A stretch of 64,000 nt of DNA from Canna indica (taxonomy: Eukaryota; Streptophyta; Magnoliopsida; Zingiberales; Cannaceae), in contig CP136890.1 of assembly GCA_034359265.1 (NCBI GenBank), positions 35,382,501 to 35,446,500 on the forward strand, written 5' to 3'. The position numbers and the translations under genes are program-made. This document shows positions 21,154-32,402 of this stretch, piece after piece. The notes beneath the pieces were generated by a model. The model did not search any database and had not been told where the DNA came from. It saw nothing but the letters and a program-made list of their open reading frames with translations. How positions within the stretch are numbered: the stretch's first letter is position 1; each line of letters opens with the position of its first letter.

Positions 21154-22125
21154 TCATAAAAAATAAAATAATGTGTCATCTATGTAAACTTTCCATCCAT
21201 TTCTTGAGTTGTGATTGACAAGTGGTCGAGCATTTGGATGCTCAACCAAGTAAGTCATTGTCTTAAACAAGTGAGCTTCGGGTAGCCCTTCCAAACTAGT
21301 AATGCGTCTAACACAATTTGGGACCCTATATGGATACGGCGGTGACGTGTACACTGAAGCTTCATCACTTCGACGGGCTGTATAGTGATTTGAAATAAGT
21401 TCATACAGCTTTTTCTTCTCCTGTTCTACAATTGATCTCGTCGATGATTTACCTCTTTTATTGCCACGTGAGGAAATAGATAGATGTCTATCTACCTCCT
21501 CAACACTATCAACATCATCATCTTCCTCCACTAAGGGCTCCTTCCCACGTATATCCGGATCCAAATATTCCTTCTCTAACATACGCTCTCCATCCGAATT
21601 CAATGAGGGATGTGTTGATGATTGGGCCATCCCACCAGTTGCAGAATGATTTTGAAATATCAATTCCATCAAATTATAGTGTGGTGGTGGCCCGTTCTTA
21701 AAGGGTTTGAAATAACTTTTTGTCGTTCCTTTCTGCACACGAAAAAAAATATATTCTAAAACCAACTAACTCAACCTCATTGATTAAATACAAAAAGACA
21801 TACCGATGAGTTCCACACTATTTCATTGGTATCAATCTTCCCCGTGTCAGGATTCCATGTGACCCCGGTGTGGTTAATCAACTCTTGAAAATGCTTATAT
21901 AAACGAAGAAGCCGTGTTTTTTTGGACATGCATTTCTCCACCCCGTAATTAGTCCTTCACTTCTCCAGTTTTTTACTAATCTCTTCCCATATAGTCTTAT
22001 CAAAATTGAGATTGTCTAATTCAGCTTATCTATTATGCAAGAGGTACAAAAATTCTTCTGTGACATTCTTTGGCCAGAACTCCGACTTTTCCCTCGAATT
22101 CTTTTGTGAGCTACTGATAACAACA
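21154..22125 (-). pseudogene. Myb/SANT-like ORF1 protein of the PIF/Harbinger element, broken
   Basis: On the minus strand, 22125-21804 reads KSEFWPKNVTEEFLYLLHNR, stop, AELDNLNFDKTIWEEISKKL, stop, then NYGVEKCMSKKTRLLRLYKH, FQELINHTGVTWNPDTGKID, EIVWNSS. This is the Trp-patterned Myb/SANT-like domain with the usual Gly-x-x-Trp-(N/D)-P segment. A 71-bp intron (21803-21733, GTATG...TGCAG) leads in phase to 21732-21154 (KGTTKSYFKPFKNGPPPHYN, an acidic Ser-rich linker, then a C-terminal Trp/His-rich block). In living elements this protein helps the transposase enter the nucleus and bind the ends. Two stops in exon 1 make it a pseudogene. Confidence 0.78.
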
Positions 22126-22149
22126 GTGATATACTAACCATAAGTAATA

Positions 22150-23530
22150 TAAACAAGTTGAACAATATATAAAACAGTTACATAAATATACTAACCATAA
22201 GCAACATCATGCAAGATATCTAATATAGATTGATACATCTTTTTATACAGTTAAGTACTACTGATAAACATAAAAAGTACTTGACTCAATAACCAAATAC
22301 TTTATTATTAGTAAATAATTTATTTGTGAGCTATGATAAACAACAGTGAGCAATAACTGAAACAAAAGTGAGTTACTAATAAACTTAACAGTGAGCTACC
22401 GATAAACAACGGTGAATAATTATCAAGTATATAACAACAGTGAGCTTTATATTCATAATTCAAACAGTAAGATAACATTAACAATGAACAAAACAAAACC
22501 TCAAAGTAAATTGATAAGTCCAAACTGATAAGATAAAAGAACATCAAAGTAACACATGCAAACTGATAAGAGAACATCAAAATAATTGATAAGTCCAATG
22601 AAATATAAAAGTAAACTGATAACTCATAATAGAGCAAGTATACTCAGCAAACTGATAACAGATCATCAAAGCAACTCATGCAAATTGATAATAGAGCATC
22701 TCCAATTTGATAAGTCCAATAAAACATGCAAACTGAACTTAGCAAGTATACATCCTTTGATCAGATAACAGTATAAACAATTAACAGCCTTTGATTAGCA
22801 TAAACAATTAATTGATAAATAGCCTTTGATTAGCATAAATAAAAGATGGTATTAATTGATAAACAATTATATCAGTCATATTATATCAACTTCTATGTTC
22901 TGTATAATAAAATAATCAGATAACAAAATCCTAGATCTGTATAACTCTACAAATAAACTACACCAAATAACTCTAGATCTATATAACCCTACAGATAAAC
23001 TCAATCAAACCACCAAAAAAATTTGGAATAGAGTTTATCAATAACACATGAATAACACAAACTGATACTAACTGATACACATGAATAGAGTTGATCAATA
23101 ACACATGAATAACACACAGATAATACTATATAACAGAATAGCTTGAAATTGATATTTCCACCGGACCTTAAAATTAACACATGATAACTGATAACATACC
23201 ATCAAAGAACTGATAAAAGTAAAGAGCTTGGAATTGATTTCTTCATACAGAACAACAATATAACAGAACATAATAAATATATATATAACAGTACAGAACA
23301 ACATATAACAAAAGAGAAACATATATAAGAATAGAAATATATATAACAGAATAGAAATATATATATGTGTCAAAAGAGTAACATATAAAGAATAGAAACA
23401 TATAATTAATAAACATAGCAAGAACAATATCTGTCAACGGTAAACCTTAGATCCAGATATCACGGATCACATTTAAATGAACATTAATTTTAAATATTTA
23501 CAGCTGATTGAAAATAGCAAGAATGAATTA
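22150..23530. repeat. AT-rich degenerate tandem repeats in the right arm of the Harbinger element
   Basis: Short variants of 'aactgataacagagcatcaa', 'aacaacagtgagc' and 'aacatatataagaatagaaa' recur many times. Open frames here on the minus strand are hydrophobic by composition and have no domain. I see no gene. Confidence 0.6.
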
Positions 23531-24226
23531 CAACAAGAACAACATAGATAGAATAGCTGATTGAAAATAGCAAGATATGATCACTAGAGCCAATGAAAAC
23601 CCAAGATAGAATAGCAAGAACATTAACACATATAAAAACCCTAGATCTGACAAATGTAACAGCCGATGAAAATCAAAATTGATAGAATAGCAAGAACAGT
23701 AAATCCTAGATTCGGATCTCATAGTTCACACCTAAAAAAATACAACAAGATCTCACAAATGTCAACAGATGTCAACAGAAAACCTTACATCCAAATCTCG
23801 ACAGTAAACCCTAAATTCAGAAGATTGTAGATTACCTTGCGAGGAAAAATGAGAGTTTATTTGGGCGGGATCAAGCTTTCGCCGAAGGCGATTTTTTTCG
23901 CCGCATAGGTGTTCGAAAGGGATGCATAGGAGAGGTGTCGATGACTTGCCCTAACCCGTGCGATCACGGGTTTTGTTGCTTTTCGTGAAACGGGCGAAAG
24001 ACTTACAATTATTTACAAGTTTGCAATTGCTCGTTTCGGATAATTTTCGCGAAAACCAAAATTCTACTCCGAGTAGAATTCAGGTTCATGTACAAATGGA
24101 TGTTTCGCGAAAACCTCATTTCGCGAAAATTCAGACTCATTTTCATCAACAAACGGGTTTTCGGGGCCGCGTTTTGGTTTCAAACGAAACCAAAACGCGA
24201 AAATACCCCTAACAAACACACCCTTA

Positions 24227-24440
24227 GTTTCCATGGTAAAAATTTCAAAAAATTTATTGAGAACTTAATTTTATATGATTTAGAGTCTATCATTTTCATA
24301 AAATAGAAACTTATCATAAATTGACTATTTATCTATTTTTTTCCTGAAATTTAGTGATTCTAGAGTCAATTTAACTTTGGTATCATTTAGAATAGTTCTC
24401 ATTTTGTTATCTTGACACCCATGGATTCATTATGATAACC
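24227..24440 (+). repeat. Copia-type spacer fragment, continuation after the Harbinger insertion
   Basis: The stretch 'gtaaaaatttcaaaaaattt' and what follows resembles 42030-42080 of the gag-only element ('gtaaaaatttcaaaaagttt'). It joins with 13259-13825 once the Harbinger element and one TTA are removed. Confidence 0.5.
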
Positions 24441-24789
24441 TTTTAAAGCATTCTTGATACCTTTATGTAAATGATACTTAAGTTTTTATGTATGTCATTT
24501 GAAATTCTTAAAGAGAAAAATGATTTAGAAGCTCTATGCTCTCACGTGCTCATCTTAATTGAGTCATTTCGACTCGATGGATGGAATCATGCATCGATTT
24601 TATTTCAAAGAGTATTTAACTTGAGCTCTATAATAGTATCTAGAAGTGGCCCTCTACGCTCACTCCAAGCAAGAAGAACAAGAGATAGCTCGTGGGCATT
24701 GCACCAATGCCCCGGCACTTAGCATATCCAGTATCATTAGTGTCTTCATCGGTTGATAAAAAGTTCAAAATAGTCCAAGATGTCTCATA

Positions 24790-25515
24790 CCAAGGTCTTT
24801 TTTTGATTGACATGGGAAGTAAATTTTTATAAAAAATTATAATTCTCATGAATTAATTTTTCACATATATTTTTTGAGAAGTATCAAAAATATGTTTGGT
24901 TGACAAAAAAATTACTTGATAGGAAGTGTAACTTTCCATCCGTAATATATTTGATTGACATAGGTACTTCCTAGGAAGTATACACTAAATGATCAATATA
25001 TCATTCTTTTTATAAATTAATATTTTATTTATAAATTAAAATATATGAAAAATTTAAAATTTATTTACAAATTATTATTTTAACGCATAGATGTAAAATA
25101 TAATATAATTTTTTCATATATAACTAATATAATATATAATTTATTATATATTAAAAAATTAATTTTTATTTGAAGTTAATATTTAAAAAAATTTAAAAAT
25201 AAATTAAAATAAAATAAATAAGTCAAGAATTTATGAATTATATTTCGTAACGTTGAAAACATAAATTAAGTCTAGCAAATGCAAATGTGATGATACAATT
25301 ATCTTTTTCTTTTAAATACAACACATGAAGTGCAACTTACATAGATCCTCCTAGGTAAGTTAATTACTTTATGCATTTTGTAGGAAGTCACACTTCATGA
25401 TAAAACTATACTTCTTGCAAAATACAAAAAGTGTGTCAACCAAATAAGATCAAAAAATATAATTTTTTAAAAAGTATAATTTTTTATAAAAAATTGTGTC
25501 AACCAAACCACACTT
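24790..25515. mobile_element. Candidate MITE with TTTGGTTGACA-type inverted ends
   Basis: The left end ('ttttttgattgacatgggaa', then 'tttttataaaaaattataat') is matched by the reverse complement of the right end ('gtgtggtttggttgacacaa', then 'ttttttataaaaaattatac'). Inner copies of TTTGGTTGACA occur at 24895 and, inverted, at 25435. The interior is very AT-rich with no coding potential. Exact ends and target duplication were not fixed. Confidence 0.45.
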
Positions 25516-28500
25516 AAGATTATAGTCTGATCATAAAACACTCAAGGCATCACCCTCTACCAACTCTCCCCGGAGTTGGATAATCTACATGCGTACATAC
25601 CACCAAAGTAAAAGTATATAATAACATATACATGCAAAATTAATAAAAATGAATACTACCATATTCCACTGACCACCCATATCCACACCAACCACTCAAG
25701 TACTACATGATTATGCTTCAATAAACATATGATAGATTTCCAAAAAGTAAAAGAAGCAAACATAAAGGAATGGAACAATGAGATAAATTCAGTCATGGTA
25801 ACAACAAACTTTACATGGGTAACAAATCTCTAAATCCAAAAATCAAGTATTGAACCACTATTTCACTAGCCCATTAATTAGTTACATAATCTACTCTAAG
25901 TTATTCAATTAAATGAACTAGATCTCATTTGAGGAAACGAATTCATTATTGAATCAATAACATAGAAACTTATATCTTTGGTATTCACATCAAACCCAAA
26001 TGAATAAAGAGAAAGTATACAAAATTCTACCTCAAAATGTTAGTTATGCTATGTTAATGAATATTCGCAAAGATGACAAACCTCCGCTGCCATATCACAC
26101 CACCATCATTCTCCCTTCTCTACTCTCATCTCCTCTCCTCTCTCACGTGTTATCATGGAGCAATATGACTCCCTCACCAGTTATATAAGTTAGTACCTAG
26201 GATATTGAGTCCTGAGTCCAACTCACAAGTGACACCATCTTGCTGACTCAACTAATAAATCAAACAATACGAAAAATATTCATCCAAATAATCTAACTAC
26301 ATGTCAATTAACTTTTGTTAAACCAATAAGAGCTTGTTTTTTTATGTACAAAGGCCCACCTTCTTGGGTAGCAAGCATCCTCCATGAAAAATTGAAAAAT
26401 TTAAATATCATAGGGCGAAGTGAAAACATCAAGAGCGCCCTTAGGTCTCCATAATTTCATGATTTTGGATTGCACCAGCGAAAAATAGGATCGAACACTA
26501 ATAAAGTGACTAACTAATTAAGGAGAATTTTGAGTGCTTAATGCCTTCATGAAGTTCCTCTTTGGAAATGTCAATGATGAACTCATCGCCTACAATTTTT
26601 ATGAGTATCATAGGTCAAGGAGCAATTATTGAAGGCATGAACAAAGAAGAGCGACCTTTATGTCCGAGGAGGGGCCCTAGAAACACCAACAATCCGAGTA
26701 TTCAAAGGCATCACTTCATGTTGCACCATAGCCCCAATGCATGCACCGTGTCCAAGCCATAAGCCGCCTCCAACACGCCTCAAGCAAATATTGATTAGTA
26801 GTTGATGAAGCGATGAGAGACCATCATAAAGGCAGCCGCATACTTCATAAATAGATGCTGAAAGTTATGAACAAAATCGTCGAATGATTGTCTCACAATT
26901 GCCCAAGTGAGCGACTTGTGACATTTGAAAGTCTGCCCATGTGGGCAAGATATGTTTCCAGTTGGGGAGAGGTAGTCCGAGATAGGTCAAAATAGTTTCT
27001 AATCAAAATAAAATAATTTTAAAAAAGGCATGTCATTTTAGAAAACACCAAAATAACTCCTTTTTTCCAAAATACAACCCTTTGCTCCTCCAATCACTCC
27101 CCTCCAATAATAATTTTATTTTTATTATTTTGTAAGGGTCATATCAACCATGGATATATACTCAATAAAAAAAAATATTAAAGTCGTCATCCCATTATAG
27201 AGCCGATTATAATGTACCAAACACGTCATATATGTCAATTGGAGGGAAGGGAAGCTAAGCTGTATACTAGCTTTTATATATGATAATAATAATGACAATA
27301 ATAATAATAATTCTAGTATTAATAGAAGTACAAGTAGATAATAGAATGTGTTTGATTCAATTTAAATTTGAATATAATTTTTTATTTTTTTTAAGAAAAA
27401 ACCCCAAAATCACATCTCTACTTCTATGTTGTCCTAACAAAACAATGAGCTTTCCTTGCCAACAAGGTTAGTAGATATGCTTGACACTTGGAAAGTACTT
27501 TTACACTCAAAGAATACATCAGTATTTATAACATCATTTGCAGTTGAATTAGCTAGTACTATACTGTTTGAAGTAAAGGGATCATCTCTACATAGGTTTA
27601 TTATTTTTCTTGCCGGATCATGAAGAGCAACATTGTTCTGTCTTTCTAATTAAAACTAGACTTTTACTTTTATAGCCTTTAGGGATGTTCAGGGGTTGGG
27701 TTGGGTTGAATTTGGAGAAAAAATTGGCCCGACTTGATCAACAAGCAATCGAATCGGGTCGGATATCGGATGGGGTGACAGTTACCTGTTAAGAAAAAAC
27801 ATAATTTTTTAGAAAGATCTGTCACCGCGTCTTGGGAAGATGCGCGGGGTCATGTCTTCTCGAGGCTGGTTTTAAAGTTTTTTGATATATATATTTTTAA
27901 AATTTTAAAAAATTAAAAATATTTGGGCCGGATCTCAGGTAATCGGGTTTCAGATATTGAAACCCAAGACCCGACCCGATTATTTAGCCAAGAAAATATA
28001 ATTGGTTTGGATTTTGATATTGAAACCCAAGACCCAACCCGATCTGATATTGAAGATGCCTTCAATCATTTTTTTTTTGAATGACCAAGGAACTTTAATC
28101 TTTCTGTTTAAGATGGCCTTCTCGCCTTTCGGGTTTTGACAGAAGATAGGCCTATCTCGCTTTTTTGTGTCATATTTATACTATTGTTTTATTCAAATTT
28201 GAGAACTGAATTTAAACTAGACAAGTTTCTTAGCCCCGTGAAGTCACCCTCGGAGTTGAAAACCATTAAGTTTTTTGCCTTGACCTACTAGTGTTAGCCT
28301 TTCCAAGGGGAGTTGCGAGAGAGAAAAGGCATGCACACGATCAAGAGACATGGGCAATAGACGATCGGAAACTGAAACTCACATCCTATATCGAGTCAAC
28401 AATAAATTACCCTGAAAACAACGTATTCTCTAAGAGTCAGAGTTGATTCAATAGCTGCCTATTTTGATATGCTTGTAATTGAGATATTTGGATAGAATTA

Positions 28501-28560
28501 AACCACAAATAACTACATTATATTTTCTATCAGAAAAAGCAAATACCTAAATATCAATAT
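25516..28560. other. Intergenic region, no gene supported
   Basis: AT-rich DNA. 26560-26940 on the minus strand gives short pieces that look coding in places (for example FDDFVHNFQHLFMKYA) but with stops and no recognised family. 27680-28040 has repeated GGGTCGGGTT/AACCCAAGACCCGACCC wording typical of the ends of small hAT-like elements, without a clear partner end. (AAT)n-like runs occur at 27285-27310. Confidence 0.5.
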
Positions 28561-28637
28561 GAAGACAAAAACAAATACCTAAATCAGCGAAGCTCCGTCT
28601 CAATATCAATATGAAGGTGGCCTGGCCTCCAGGTGAA

Positions 28638-28800
28638 ATGGCCCAAAAAATAAGCCCCAACAAATAAAAAAGTGGCACCGAAGAAGCCCGCAATGTGTAA
28701 TTGGTTGCCTCGCTGGAGAACAGTGGGTGGTGAACTGGTGATTAGATAGGTGAGTGGCCGAGTGAGCCGCAGGCGCTTTCCCCAATCCTTTATAAGGGCT
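28638..28800 (+). promoter_or_regulatory. Core promoter of the COX6b gene
   Basis: A TATA-like ctttataag lies at 28788-28796, about 90 bp before the start codon, with a CT-rich leader after it. Upstream, GGCCCA at 28638-28643 is the reverse complement of a site II element (TGGGCC), the motif common in promoters of nuclear genes for respiratory-chain subunits. That link is family knowledge; function here is inferred. Confidence 0.5.
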
Positions 28801-28883
28801 CTCTCTGACACCTAAAACTTCTCCTCTCCTCTCCTCTCCGAAGTACCCTAAGACTCCGCCGCAGTATCCCGAAGTCGCCCACC

Positions 28884-31255
28884 ATGGCCGAAGTCCCCAC
28901 CGAGAAACCCTCCTCCCTAGCCGAGGTATCATTCTCGCATCCTGTTTGGCTTCCATCTATCAATTTTGTATTCTTGATCATATGATCCGAAAAGTTCCTG
29001 AGATATTTCCTGACCATTGAGCAATTTCAGATCCGAAAATATGTGTTGGGATGAGAATTCATTCCCTGATCATTGATCAATTTCAGATTCGAATTTTTGT
29101 TTAAATTAAAAAAGTGGATGTATTGATAGATTTCAGAGCGTAGTGGATGCTCTTATTTACTTTACCTGCATCAATGGGAGAGGGAAAGGCTGTTGAGAGT
29201 ATTTAGAAATACGTGTGGGTGGAATTATCTGTGTCTGCCTTCTGGTGCTTCTTTTCCTTTCCTCATATTTCATACATTTATTTAGGATAGCCTTGCCAAT
29301 TTCATGTCTTATCAAATGCAGCAATACTCACTTCAAGAGATTGAGAAGGCGGATCAGGTGGGAGCTTCTGTTGATGAAACACCTGTGAAAGAAAATCCCG
29401 CTGATACCAGTTCCGGGGGAGTTGTTGCAGAGAAGACTAGTGAAACCCCAGCTGAAGTTGTTGCAGAGAAGGATAGTGAAACCCCCTCCTCTGAAGTTGT
29501 TGCAGAGAAGGATAGTGAAACCCCCTCCTCTGAAGTTGTTGCAGAGAATAATGATCAAATCCCTGTTGCAGAAGAAGCTATTACGGTTGAAGCGACCAAT
29601 AATGAAACATCAGAGGAACCAGAGACTGAAGTTGAACCAGCTGAAGAGAAACCAGAGATAAAGGTACATGAAACGTTAGCAATCAGTGTCTTGTGTATGA
29701 TTTAAAACATAAATGAAAATAATATAATGGAACCTCTAATGACCAAGCTGTATGGTTGGATTTGTAGCTTGAGACTGCCCCTGCTGATTTCCGCTTCCCA
29801 ACAACAAATCAAACAAGACATTGCTTTACTCGCTATATTGAGTATCACAGGTATGATGAGACAATTCCTTTCTGGCCTGATTGCTCTGGGTTTAACATGG
29901 TTTATAATCAGTATTAAGGGGCAATGCTTTTGTTTGACAGGTGCATAGCTGCCAAGGGAGAAGATGCACCTGAATGCAATAAATTTGCGAAATACTATCG
30001 CTCACTGTGCCCAAGTGAATGGGTATATACTTGATCTCCTTTGTATTATTGTCCTGTTACTGTAATATATTTCACTAAGGTTGTTTATATCTGTTAATGC
30101 TGATATATATATATATAGAGGAAACCTTTTAGGCTTATTGTTTCTACAGATTTAGTTTTAATGGGGTTTAACCATTCTTATTAATTTAACAATTACAGTT
30201 TCTATAAAGTGAGTCATTGCTTTGTACAGTTGCTCTAACAAGAACATAAAACATTTATTTTACGGGATCTAATGATGGCCCAATATGGAGAGATAGCAGG
30301 AGGAACTGGTATATATTTGGGCTAATTGGTTAGCCCACTGATAATTTGAACCTAAGTGTTTCCAGCCACATGCCTATGCACATGTTAGTTGTGCTCTTGT
30401 TCCTTGTTAGGGCATTGACAGGTTGGAAGAAAAAACCTGATCTATCCTAACTCCTAACCTGTGATTTTTGTGCTTGGAGAAAATGTCAAACATGAGAAGT
30501 AACCTGAATTTGAGAAGAAAAAAATGCGACCCAAGTTGAATCAGATCGGCTTTCAATTTAGTCGTGTTAGGATATTTTTTATGTTTTATTAATTATATTC
30601 AGTTATGCTTAGGTTTGGTGTGGTTGGTTCCTTTGGTATGTTGTTTTCTTTTTCCCTATTTTTTATCCCTTCAATTTTTGTATTTTATATGTATTAGCCT
30701 AAGATACCACATTTCATAGAAAACCTAAAAGCCAACAAATCTAACAAATTAAAGTTTTCAGGCCTGGTTGGGTGGTGATTTTAGTACATCATATAGATAG
30801 ATATTATGGATAAAATTCTTATCTTAATTCTTTGTTCATACAATGAAAGTCCCTTCCTTTACTGATTAGAGCATGTCATAGTGTTTACTGAAGCATTTGC
30901 TTTTCCATTAATTAGATTATAGGAAATAGAACCAAGTTGAATGGTCCTGATGATGATGGATAATGCATAATTCTAAGATTATTCAAATCCAGAAGCTTGT
31001 TGTTTGTGTTAAATACTCTTAGAGAGCTGACATTTTGAGTTGTATATATATTTGTTAGTGGTTTCATTGTAAAACTGACATAGTTGATAACGTAAAACCA
31101 GATCTGCCTCATTAGTTGTGCTATGTTTGACAAACATGGATATTGTGATCAAAGGCGAATAGTAATGAGCAGCACATAGTAACAAGTGCTTGGTTTTGCA
31201 GGTGGAACGATGGAATGAACAACGAGAAAACGGAACCTTCCCTGGACCTTTGTAA
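28884..31255 (+). CDS. COX6B: Cytochrome c oxidase subunit 6b (COX6b-1 type), five exons
   Basis: The exons are 28884-28925, 29322-29663, 29768-29850, 29941-30022 and 31202-31255, all with GT-AG introns and in phase, giving 200 residues. The start is the only ATG giving MAEVPTEKPSSLAE before the first donor and has a good context (accATGG). Residues 15-128 form a long acidic, repeat-containing N-terminal extension, as in plant COX6b-1 proteins. The C-terminal ~70 residues are the conserved domain: CFTRYIEYHRC (CX9C) and CNKFAKYYRSLC (CX10C), the twin Cys-helix motif oxidised by the Mia40 pathway in the mitochondrial intermembrane space, then the ERWNEQRENGTFPGPL end. The subunit links the two halves of the complex IV dimer. 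It looks intact and functional. The length is close to the usual ~190 for plant homologues. Confidence 0.95.
29418..29570 (+). repeat. 39-bp in-frame minisatellite in COX6b exon 2
   Basis: Two identical 39-bp units (29454-29492 and 29493-29531) encode EVVAEKDSETPSS. They are flanked by a diverged copy before (29418-29453, 36 bp) and one after (29532-29570). The frame is kept, so the repeats only lengthen the acidic extension. Confidence 0.92.
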
Positions 31256-32151
31256 ACCAGAACAGACTTTATTTTCAAGATGTAGAAATTTGAAGCAATT
31301 CCAGATGAGAGGCTGATATTTTTGAAATTTTAAATGAATAATGATTTTGACTTGTTACAAGTCAAATTAGTGTAGCAGATTGCTATAACTTTCTTTCCTT
31401 GATGGGAGTGCAATTCTCCACCATCATAATTAGTTGAACTTTACAAGTTCAAACAGACACTGCAAATTCTAATCTTTAAGTCCCTGTTACTTTATACTCA
31501 GGATGTGAATCTATGAGCTATATTGAATTTCTTGCTTTAGTGGGAAGAAATTTCCTCATTATTGATGATCAAAATCAATATAATTTTTTATATTGATGAT
31601 TGATCCTTTCTTGTCCCGATCTGATCAATTTATTGTGATCTTGGTAACAACATAATGGCATTTCTTAACCTTGTGTTAAATGAATAATTTGATTACTAAA
31701 TGATGTATAATTATTGACTTGCATGAAACCGACCACAATTATTAGGGATGACAACACATCATGATTCTTCATATACGTAAATTTGTTGTTCACTTTAATT
31801 TCTATTCGATTTGTTTCAGAGACCTGTCAACTGTGGTGACTCTGTTATCAGTTTATTGCATATTTTAATTTACTGAGAGTTGTAATCTAATTTGATTGTA
31901 ACGTGACAACTAGGGAAAGTAGTACTATATATGATGTGCTAAATATAAAGATCAACTAGAGTATTATTTTGCTTATTTTATCTTCTCGTTGTCAATATTT
32001 TGGCTAGTTTATGTTTTATTTGGTATATTTCAGGCAAATTGATGAATTTTTCAATTGCCTTACGATAGTCCATATTGAATTATAATATTTCATGCTCTGA
32101 AATATTGAATTATAATATTTCATGCTCTGAAATATTGAAAAGCAATCTTAT
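31256..32151. other. Intergenic region after COX6b
   Basis: 3' flank and AT-rich DNA without coding potential. An exact 30-bp tandem duplication lies at 32072-32101 and 32102-32131 (unit starting atattgaattataatatttc), just before the LINE tail. Confidence 0.7.
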
Positions 32152-32402
32152 AATTTTTTTTTAAAAAAAAAAAAACATGCTCAAGATAGATCACCTACTA
32201 CTCATACGTGGATAAAAGAAGTAGAGGGCTCCATAAGCTGTGTTTCCCTCGCCAGCAATTTGAGTAGCAGTATGTTTCCCTCGAACATGCAATTCTATTA
32301 ATTTCATCAGAAAACAAGCTACAGTCTCCTCTACATTTTCTCAATTTACTCAAACTATTACGGTTACTATTTATATCAAAAAGTAAAAACTCTTCATTTG
32401 TT

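Larger units (their letters stand above)
13823..24226 (-). mobile_element. PIF/Harbinger DNA transposon with TTA target duplication, non-autonomous remnant
   Basis: The element runs from 13826 to 24223. Its ends are inverted: GGACGCGTTTGTT on the left and, read in reverse, GGGTGTGTTTGTT on the right. TTA lies on both sides (13823-13825 and 24224-24226), the target typical of PIF/Harbinger. Both subterminal regions are rich in TTTCGCG/CGCGAAA and CGAAAAC motifs (13840-14060 and 23950-24215). On the minus strand it keeps remains of the two standard genes, a Myb/SANT-like ORF (21154-22125) and a DDE transposase (20629-21040), plus a GRF zinc-finger ORF (15261-15650). A CACTA element (15874-20560) is nested inside. 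The transposase lacks its core, so the copy cannot move alone. Confidence 0.85.

Noticed and set aside
23095..23722. Hydrophobic minus-strand frames resembling membrane proteins
   Set aside because: They come from AT-rich repeated DNA in the Harbinger arm; Phe/Leu/Tyr bias is compositional.
26560..26940. Possible minus-strand pseudogene
   Set aside because: Short coding-like pieces in different frames, no recognised motif and no intron signals I could trust.
27680..28040. GGGTCGGGTT-rich segment as a complete hAT MITE
   Set aside because: No matching inverted end or 8-bp duplication found.
28606..28956. 116-codon minus-strand frame upstream of COX6b
   Set aside because: It overlaps the promoter and first exon of COX6b in antisense and shows no family features.
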